Assembly (NCBI GenBank): GCA_035291605.1
Contig: DATDRS010000052.1
Location: forward strand, 1-10,277
From: DATDRS01 sp035291605
Lineage (GTDB): Bacteria; Chloroflexota; Anaerolineae; Anaerolineales; UBA6663
Length of the DNA stretch: 10,277 bases
Reading direction: 5' to 3'
Shown: positions 5,394 through 10,277 of the stretch, in pieces
Layout: the number at the start of each line of letters is the position of its first letter
Numbering within the stretch: the stretch's first letter is position 1
The notes under the pieces: model-generated
Database searches by the model: none
The model's input: only the letters and a program-made list of their open reading frames with translations
Told to the model about the DNA's origin: nothing
Position numbers and translations under genes: made by a program

Positions 5394-6272
5394 ATGCTTA
5401 ATCCCGCCGCTCGCCGCCTAATCGCCGTCGTTCTGGCGCTGGCTGGAGCCAGCCTCGCCTGCGAACGCGCCGAGATACTGATCGTCCCGGCCCAACCGGC
5501 CATCTCTACGCCAAGAAACGTCGTTCTAGCCCCGACCCAGGCTCAAATACAGGCCACGGCGACCTCAGGCAACGCGGCAACTCCTATCGCGCAAGCTTCT
5601 CCGACCACTGAGGCCGGGCCAATCGCCTCAGAGACCCCCGCCGCGCCGGCCGAAACCCCGACCTCGGTCGTCGCCCTCCCCACCGACACGCCGCTCCCGC
5701 CCACGCCGACGCCGCAGGCTACCGACACGCCGCCTCCAACCGATACGCCGCAGCAGACGGCCACGGTGACATCTGCGCCGCTGAATCCGCCCACGCCGAC
5801 TCAGGCTCAGCCTCAGCCCACCGCCCCCAGCGGCGGCGGCCCGCAGCCGATCCCGCCCAACGCGACTTTCACCCAGCAGTTCACGGTCTCGAACGAGGGC
5901 GGCAGCGTCGTGGGCCGGCCGGTGGACATGACCGACGGCCGCACGGACACTTGGGCGAGCCTGCGCGGCGGCAATGCCGCCTGGATTTTCGACCTGGGCA
6001 GCCAGCAACGGGTGGCAGGCCTGAGAGTGTGGGCGCAGCCTGACGGCGGCGACCCTACCACCCTGCTCTCCATTCAGGTCAGCAACGACCGGACGAACTG
6101 GACGACTGTTTACACGGGCAGCGGAGACTGCGGCGTGCCCAACTGCGACACGCTGGCCCAGAAGGAATTTGTTGACCTCGGCTTCAACCCGACGACGGCG
6201 CAATACGTCCGGATGAACGGCGGCCCGACGCGCTTTGCGTTTGCCGAGGCGCAGATTGCGGTGGCGCCGTAA
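5394..6272 (+). CDS. Exported Thr/Pro-rich protein with C-terminal discoidin (F5/8 type C) domain
   Basis: A 292-residue protein in three parts. Residues 1-22 are an export signal: a basic start (RR at 7-8), a hydrophobic core LIAVVLALAGASLA, then Cys23. Cys23 could be a lipoprotein anchor, though Ser-Leu-Ala before it is a poor lipobox. Residues about 30-157 are a low-complexity Thr/Pro/Ala/Gln linker with many TPTP, DTPPPTDTP and similar units, and should be extended and surface-exposed. Residues about 160-292 look like a discoidin/CBM32-type beta-sandwich: DGRTDTWAS (181-189), WIFDLGS (197-203), VAGLRVWAQ (207-215), IQVSNDRTNWTTV (227-239), YVRMNG (271-276) and the end AFAEAQIAV (282-290). 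Cys246 and Cys251 may form a disulfide. Such domains bind glycans or other cell-surface ligands; no enzyme domain is present. AAGGAAA at 5377-5383 is the likely Shine-Dalgarno. It lies 18 bases after the SRAP gene, with no obvious functional tie. Confidence 0.85.
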   Translation: MLNPAARRLIAVVLALAGASLACERAEILIVPAQPAISTPRNVVLAPTQAQIQATATSGNAATPIAQASPTTEAGPIASETPAAPAETPTSVVALPTDTPLPPTPTPQATDTPPPTDTPQQTATVTSAPLNPPTPTQAQPQPTAPSGGGPQPIPPNATFTQQFTVSNEGGSVVGRPVDMTDGRTDTWASLRGGNAAWIFDLGSQQRVAGLRVWAQPDGGDPTTLLSIQVSNDRTNWTTVYTGSGDCGVPNCDTLAQKEFVDLGFNPTTAQYVRMNGGPTRFAFAEAQIAVAP

Positions 6273-6322
6273 GTCGAGCAAGGCTCACTTTTGTGTAACT
6301 AAGGCCGCCTGACACTTTTCAC

Positions 6323-6385
6323 CACTGAGTTCGCCGGGATCGCATAGAAGCCCGCAAATCTCTGCGTGCTGCGCGCACTCTGCGG
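6323..6385. repeat. Bipartite inverted repeat of heptamers on a 9-base period (copy 2)
   Basis: The right half, CTCTGCG, CTGCGCG, CTCTGCG at 6360-6366, 6369-6375 and 6378-6384, keeps the exact two-base spacers of copy 1. The 27 bases at 6359-6385 match 97-123 at 24 positions. The left half is degenerate but keeps the phase: CACTGAG (6323-6329), CGCCGGG (6332-6338) and CGCATAG (6341-6347). The space between halves is 12 bases, against 19 in copy 1. It lies in the 163-base gap before the PPi-type phosphofructokinase. The rest of that gap shows no clear terminator or promoter. Confidence 0.65.
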
Positions 6386-6435
6386 TTGAGCAACTTCCGT
6401 TACTCCGAACAATACAGAGGGAGGCAGATAACCCG

Positions 6436-7605
6436 ATGGTTACAAAACGACGCATTGGCATCCTGACCGGCGGCGGCGACGTGCCCAGCCTCAACGTGGC
6501 GATCAAGGCCGTCGTGACCCGCGCGCGCAACCACGACATCGAAGTCGTGGGCGTGCGGCGCGGCTGGATGGGCCTGCTGAACTTCAACCCCGACGATCCG
6601 CACGCGCAGGAAGAGTGGATCATGCCCCTCTCGGTCGAGCGCGTGCGCACGATTGACCGCACGGGCGGGACCATCCTGCATACCTCGCGCACCAACCCGG
6701 CCAAAGTCAAGCCGTCCGAGGTCCCCGAGTTCGTGCGGGAGGCGGATCGGGAATCCACGGCCAACGGGTTGGTGGATTGCACCCGCCACGTCCTGCGGGT
6801 ATTGGAGCATCTGGGGCTGGAGGCGCTCGTCCCCATCGGCGGCGACGACACGCTCAGTTACGCCAGCCGGCTGCACCACGAGGGCTTCCGGGTCGTCGCC
6901 ATCCCGAAGACGATGGATAACGACGTGTTCGGCACCGATTACTGCCTCGGATTCTCCACCGCCGTCACCCGCTCGGTGGAGGCCATCACGGCCTTCCGCA
7001 CCAACGTCGGCTCGCACGAGCGCATCGGCGTGGTGGAGTTGTTTGGCCGCAACTCCGGCGAGACGTCTCTCTTCGCCGCCTATCTGGCCGATGTGGATCG
7101 GGCCCTCATCTCGGAAGTCCCGTTCGACGTAGATCGCCTTGTCCGCTTCCTCCTGGAAGACCGCGCGAAGAATCCTTCCAATTACGCCATTGTGACCATT
7201 TCCGAAGGCGCGCACCCCAAAGGAGGCGCCACCCTCGAAACGGGCGAAGCGGACGCCTACGGCCACAAGAAACTCGGCGGCGTCGGCTACCTCACCGCCG
7301 AGGAGATCAAGAAGCGCAGCGGCGTGAACATCATGTACCAGCAGATGGCATATATCATGCGCTCCGGCGCGCCCGACTCGCTCGACCGCATGGTGGCTGT
7401 GTCCTTCGGCAACCTGGCGCTGGATCAAATTGCCCTGGGCCATACGGGCCGGATGGTGGCGCTCCAGCAGGGCATCTACACCACGGCGCCGCTGGACCTC
7501 GTCACCTCCAGCAAAAAGCGCGTGGACGTGACCGCGCTCTACGACGCCGAGAACTACCGCCCCAAAGTGTTGGACGTATTGGGAAAGCCGATGTTTTTGT
7601 ATTAG
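6436..7605 (+). CDS. 6-phosphofructokinase family protein with pyrophosphate-type signature
   Basis: A 389-residue phosphofructokinase-family protein, longer than the roughly 320 of bacterial ATP-PFKs. PFKs phosphorylate fructose 6-phosphate at C1; PPi-dependent forms work reversibly. TGGGDVPSLN (11-20) is the phosphoryl-donor loop. GGDDT (135-139) places Asp138 where ATP enzymes have Gly104 (E. coli numbering), and PKTMDND (157-163) places Lys158 where they have Gly124; this Asp/Lys pair marks PPi-PFKs. Asp161 is the catalytic base position. Arg196 in SHERIGVVE and GRNSGE (204-209) fit the substrate site, as does SEGA (256-259). YIMRSG (306-311) replaces the GHIQRGG of ATP enzymes. Odd: by hand alignment Met300 stands where E. 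coli has the substrate-binding Arg243, and Phe203 where Met is usual. A strong GAGGGAGG (6418-6425) precedes the ATG. The amidohydrolase follows 30 bases downstream. Family sure; donor inferred; substrate other than fructose 6-phosphate possible. Confidence 0.9.
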   Translation: MVTKRRIGILTGGGDVPSLNVAIKAVVTRARNHDIEVVGVRRGWMGLLNFNPDDPHAQEEWIMPLSVERVRTIDRTGGTILHTSRTNPAKVKPSEVPEFVREADRESTANGLVDCTRHVLRVLEHLGLEALVPIGGDDTLSYASRLHHEGFRVVAIPKTMDNDVFGTDYCLGFSTAVTRSVEAITAFRTNVGSHERIGVVELFGRNSGETSLFAAYLADVDRALISEVPFDVDRLVRFLLEDRAKNPSNYAIVTISEGAHPKGGATLETGEADAYGHKKLGGVGYLTAEEIKKRSGVNIMYQQMAYIMRSGAPDSLDRMVAVSFGNLALDQIALGHTGRMVALQQGIYTTAPLDLVTSSKKRVDVTALYDAENYRPKVLDVLGKPMFLY

Positions 7606-7635
7606 TTGTCGTTGGAGATTAGAGAGCATCCCCTT

Positions 7636-9249
7636 ATGCCCCAACCCGCCGACTTCCTCATCGCCCACGCGCGCGCCCTCACCCAGGACCCCGACCGGCC
7701 CCGCGCCGAGGCTGTCGCCGTGCGCGGCAACCGCATCGTCTTCGCCGGCAGCGACGAGGAGGCGGCCCACTGGCGCGGCCCCGGCACGCGCGTCGTGGAC
7801 GGCCAGCAGTGCACCCTCATCCCCGGCTTCATTGACGCGCACTTCCACCTGCTGTGGGGTTCAATCGGGCTCGGCGACGCCCAGCTCGAAGGCGCCCAGA
7901 CGCCGGCCGAGGCGAGCGCCCTCCTCCGCGCCTATGCGGCCGAGAATGCGACCACGCCCTGGGTAGTGGGCCGCGGCCTCAAATACGGCCTCCTCTCCAC
8001 GCGGCAGGAACTCGACGCCATCCTCCCCGACCGCCCGGTCTTTGTCGTCGCCTACGACGGCCACACCGCGTGGGCAAACACCAGGGCTATCGAAATGGCC
8101 GGCCTCCTGCGCAGCGGCGAGGTGCGCGGCCCCAACAGCATTATCGTCCGCGACGAGACCGGCGCGGCCACCGGCGAGCTGCGTGAAACGGGGGCGATGG
8201 AAATCGTGCGCGAACTGATCCCCGAACCGGACGCCGCGCGCCGACGCGAACTGCTCCGGTGCGGCCTCCGGCTCATGGCGCAGGCCGGCCTGACCAGCGT
8301 CCACAACATGAACGGCGACATGGAAGAGCTTTCGCTCTACGCCGCCCTGGAAGACATGGGCGAACTGACGCTGCGCATCTACGCGCCGTACTGGGTGAAA
8401 CCAAGCACCACGGAGGCCATGCTGGCCGAGGCGGCCGAGATGGCGCAATTGCGCGGCGACCTGGCGCGCGGCGGCGCGGCCAAATTCTTCATGGACGGCG
8501 TCCTCGAATCGTATACGGCCCTGATGCTCGAACCTTACGCCGACAACCCGGCCTCACGGGGCGACGCGCTCTACAGCCTCGAGCATTTCACCCGCATGGC
8601 CGCCGCGTGCGACCGGCTCGGCTTGCAAATTTTTGTCCACTGCTGCGGGAACGGGGCGGTGCGCCGTACGCTGGACGGCTACGCCGCCGTGCAGCAGACG
8701 AACGGCCCGCGCGACAGCCGCCATCGCGTCGAGCATATCGAAGTGATTCACCCGGACGACATGCCGCGCTTCAAGCAACTGGGCGTGATCGCCTCGATGC
8801 AGCCCCTGCACGCGCCGTTCGATGCGGGGCCGGCCGACGTCTGGCCCGCGCGGGCGGGCCGTGAGCGCTGGCCGTTGTCGTTCGCCTGGCGCGATCTGCG
8901 CAGCGCCGGAGCGCGCCTCGCCTTTGGCAGCGACTGGCCGGTGGTGACCTTTGATCCCATGCTGGGTGTGTACGCCGCCCTCAACCGCCAGCCGTGGGCG
9001 CCCGGCCACCCCGAACAGAAACAGACGCTGGAAGAGACGCTGGCCGGTTACACCCGCGACGCCGCCTACGCCGAGTTCATGGAGGATGAGAAAGGCCAGC
9101 TCAGGCCCGGCATGTTAGCCGACCTGGTGCTGCTCAACGCCGACCTGGAAGCCACCCCGCCTGAGTCCATCGCCGACCCGGCGACCTTGCAATCCAAAGT
9201 CAAACCGGTGTTGACGATGGTGGATGGGCGAATCCTGTACGAAAGTTGA
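7636..9249 (+). CDS. Amidohydrolase family protein (YtcJ-like metal-dependent hydrolase)
   Basis: A 537-residue member of the amidohydrolase superfamily, YtcJ-like branch (usually about 530-550). These are cytoplasmic metal enzymes with a TIM barrel flanked by a small beta-sandwich made from both termini. LIPGFIDAHFHLLWG (61-75) carries the metal-binding His69 and His71. Lys283 in AKFFMDG fits the lysine of this branch. His335 in VHCCGNGAV and His367 in HRVEHIEV match the strand 5 and 6 histidines, and Asp433 in AFGSDWPV the strand 8 aspartate. The sandwich closes with RPGMLADLVLLNAD (490-503) and the end VDGRILYES. Small deviation: Gly-Asn (338-339) where Gly-Asp is usual. The substrate is not predictable; the group includes N-acyl amino acid, carbamate and amide hydrolases. 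ATG 7636 is preferred over an upstream TTG at 7606 that abuts the previous stop. It lies 30 bases after the PFK, probably in one transcript. Confidence 0.92.
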   Translation: MPQPADFLIAHARALTQDPDRPRAEAVAVRGNRIVFAGSDEEAAHWRGPGTRVVDGQQCTLIPGFIDAHFHLLWGSIGLGDAQLEGAQTPAEASALLRAYAAENATTPWVVGRGLKYGLLSTRQELDAILPDRPVFVVAYDGHTAWANTRAIEMAGLLRSGEVRGPNSIIVRDETGAATGELRETGAMEIVRELIPEPDAARRRELLRCGLRLMAQAGLTSVHNMNGDMEELSLYAALEDMGELTLRIYAPYWVKPSTTEAMLAEAAEMAQLRGDLARGGAAKFFMDGVLESYTALMLEPYADNPASRGDALYSLEHFTRMAAACDRLGLQIFVHCCGNGAVRRTLDGYAAVQQTNGPRDSRHRVEHIEVIHPDDMPRFKQLGVIASMQPLHAPFDAGPADVWPARAGRERWPLSFAWRDLRSAGARLAFGSDWPVVTFDPMLGVYAALNRQPWAPGHPEQKQTLEETLAGYTRDAAYAEFMEDEKGQLRPGMLADLVLLNADLEATPPESIADPATLQSKVKPVLTMVDGRILYES

Positions 9250-9344
9250 TGTCCTCCTCATCCGCCTCACGCCCGGCGGGCCGCTGGCGCAGGCCGAGCG
9301 CAACCCCAACGTGTAACTGCTCACGCCGCCCCGCCTGCGAAATC

Positions 9345-10277
9345 CTACTTCGCCAGCATCCGCGCCATCCGGTAATACTCCAGGTTCGCGCGGCGCTTGT
9401 TGCCGCACACCTCGGCCAGCGGCGCGGGCGCGATCTCGCGTCCCTGCAACCCGACCATCACACCCTTCTCGCCTTTGAGCAACTGTTCCACCGCCGCCAC
9501 CCCTAACCGCGCCGCGAGCAGCCGGTCGAAGGCTGTGGGCCGGCCGCCGCGCTGAATATGCCCCAGGATCGTCAGGCGGAACTGGAACCCGGTATTCATC
9601 TCTTCCAGCCGCTGCATCAGCGCCTGGCCACGCAGGTTCGCGCCCTCGGCCACGACGATGATCGCGTGCGTTTTGCCGCGCATATACGCATCCGATATCG
9701 CCGCTGCCACTTCCTCTGGGTTGGTCTCCTGCTCCGGGATCAGCACCATCTCCGCGCCGCCGATGATCCCGGCCATCAACGCCAGGTAGCCGCACTCGCG
9801 CCCCATCGTCTCGATGATGAACGCGCGCTGGTGCGACGAGGCCGTGTCGCGCAGTTTGTCAATCGCCTCGACGATCGTGTTGAGCGCCGTGTCCACGCCG
9901 AGGGACATGTGCGTGCCATGGATGTCGTTGTCAATCGAGGCCGGGACGCCCACCACCGGAAAGCCCAACTGGTGCAGCGCCAGTGCGCCGCGCATCGAGC
10001 CTTCGCCGCCGATGACCACCAGCCCGTCCACGCCGGCCTCGTTCAACTTGCGCACCGCCAGCCGCTGGTACTTCGCGTCGCTGAATTCGGGGAAGCGGCC
10101 CGTCATCAAAATCGTGCCGCCCTTCTGGATGATGCCGCCCACGTCGCGCGCCCCCATGTCCCGGAAGTCCCCGGCGGCCAGCCCCTCAAAGCCGCGCCGG
10201 ATGCCTTTCACCGCCAGGCCGTCGCTCAACGCCGTGCGCACCACCGCGCGCACGCAGGGGTTCATCCCCGGCGCGTC
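9345..10277 (-). CDS. pfkA: ATP-type 6-phosphofructokinase, N-terminus beyond the window
   Basis: 310 residues are visible before the stop; the gene runs off the window at 10277. The last visible codons read Asp-Ala-Pro-Gly before MNPCVRAVV, the family's GGDAPGMN loop, so about ten to fifteen N-terminal residues are missing and the Met at 10265 is internal. It catalyses ATP-dependent phosphorylation of fructose 6-phosphate to the 1,6-bisphosphate in glycolysis. GGEGS (10010-9996) has Gly at the position equivalent to E. coli Gly104, and PASIDND (9944-9924) has a small Ala at the Gly124 position: an ATP-type pattern. Also typical are GRFPEF, SSHQRAFIIETMGRECG, VVAEGAN, and RLTILGHIQRGGRPTAFDR, with the Arg and His of the substrate site kept. 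It is convergent with the amidohydrolase, 95 bases between stops. The Ala in PASIDND is unlike the usual Gly but small enough for ATP. Confidence 0.95.
   Translation of the reverse strand, partial: DAPGMNPCVRAVVRTALSDGLAVKGIRRGFEGLAAGDFRDMGARDVGGIIQKGGTILMTGRFPEFSDAKYQRLAVRKLNEAGVDGLVVIGGEGSMRGALALHQLGFPVVGVPASIDNDIHGTHMSLGVDTALNTIVEAIDKLRDTASSHQRAFIIETMGRECGYLALMAGIIGGAEMVLIPEQETNPEEVAAAISDAYMRGKTHAIIVVAEGANLRGQALMQRLEEMNTGFQFRLTILGHIQRGGRPTAFDRLLAARLGVAAVEQLLKGEKGVMVGLQGREIAPAPLAEVCGNKRRANLEYYRMARMLAK

Noticed and set aside
5543..5794. Minus-strand Gly/Val-rich frame opposite the Thr/Pro linker, resembling a low-complexity surface protein
   Set aside because: It is the complement of the Thr/Pro-rich repeats of the + strand gene, and has no start context or signal peptide.
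6277..6287. GAGC-AAG-GCTC followed by ACTTTT after the discoidin gene, as a terminator
   Set aside because: The stem is only four pairs and the T-run only four bases, too weak to call.
6386..6414. TTGAGC and ACAATA 17 bases apart as a promoter for the PPi-type PFK
   Set aside because: The -10 candidate matches the consensus poorly and overlaps the tail of the repeat region, so it is not better than chance.
6400..7848. Very long open frame on the - strand opposite the PPi-type PFK (482 codons)
   Set aside because: It mirrors the PFK codons and runs into the amidohydrolase. It is rich in His, Ala, Val and Gly without recognisable motifs, while the + strand reads a complete PFK with a strong Shine-Dalgarno.
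7861..8448. Open frame on the - strand inside the amidohydrolase (195 codons)
   Set aside because: Antisense shadow; the + strand carries all amidohydrolase metal ligands in one intact frame.

Overview
The window is a GC-rich, densely coding stretch of bacterial chromosome with nine recognisable genes, the last cut by the window edge. I see no phage, transposase, CRISPR or RNA gene. The origin is probably a member of the Chloroflexota (Anaerolineae-like). That is inference from three things: the style of the ECF sigma factor, a Thr/Pro-rich secreted protein carrying a discoidin domain, and intergenic gaps filled with short-period inverted repeats. No taxonomic marker gene is present.

Layout. 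At 144-2966 (+) lie a RidA/YjgF-family protein, a fold-type III PLP enzyme of the D-threonine aldolase/D-serine dehydratase family, and a glycoside hydrolase family 4 (GH4) enzyme. The gaps between them carry a strong hairpin and short repeats. At 3017-4567 (-) lie an ECF-type sigma factor with no adjacent anti-sigma gene and, upstream of it on the same strand, an alpha/beta hydrolase. At 4698-6272 (+), divergent from the hydrolase, lie a SRAP-domain protein (YedK/HMCES type) and an exported Thr/Pro-rich discoidin-domain protein. At 6436-9249 (+) lie a phosphofructokinase with pyrophosphate-type signature residues and an amidohydrolase of the YtcJ-like family. At 9345-10277 (-), running convergently and truncated at its N-terminus, is a second phosphofructokinase with ATP-type signature residues.

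How the genes may work together. RidA beside a PLP-dependent D-amino-acid enzyme makes biochemical sense: RidA removes the reactive enamine/imine intermediates that PLP dehydratases release. The two phosphofructokinases would give the cell a reversible PPi-linked and an ATP-linked route through the same glycolytic step. The SRAP protein protects abasic sites in single-stranded DNA and looks functionally independent of its neighbours.

The most notable non-coding feature is a bipartite inverted element built of heptamers on a 9-base period. It occurs twice, at 54-122 before the RidA gene and at 6323-6385 before the PPi-type phosphofructokinase. Other short-period repeats fill at least three more gaps. 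The gene content itself is mostly ordinary core metabolism; I did not find a convincing new multi-gene system.
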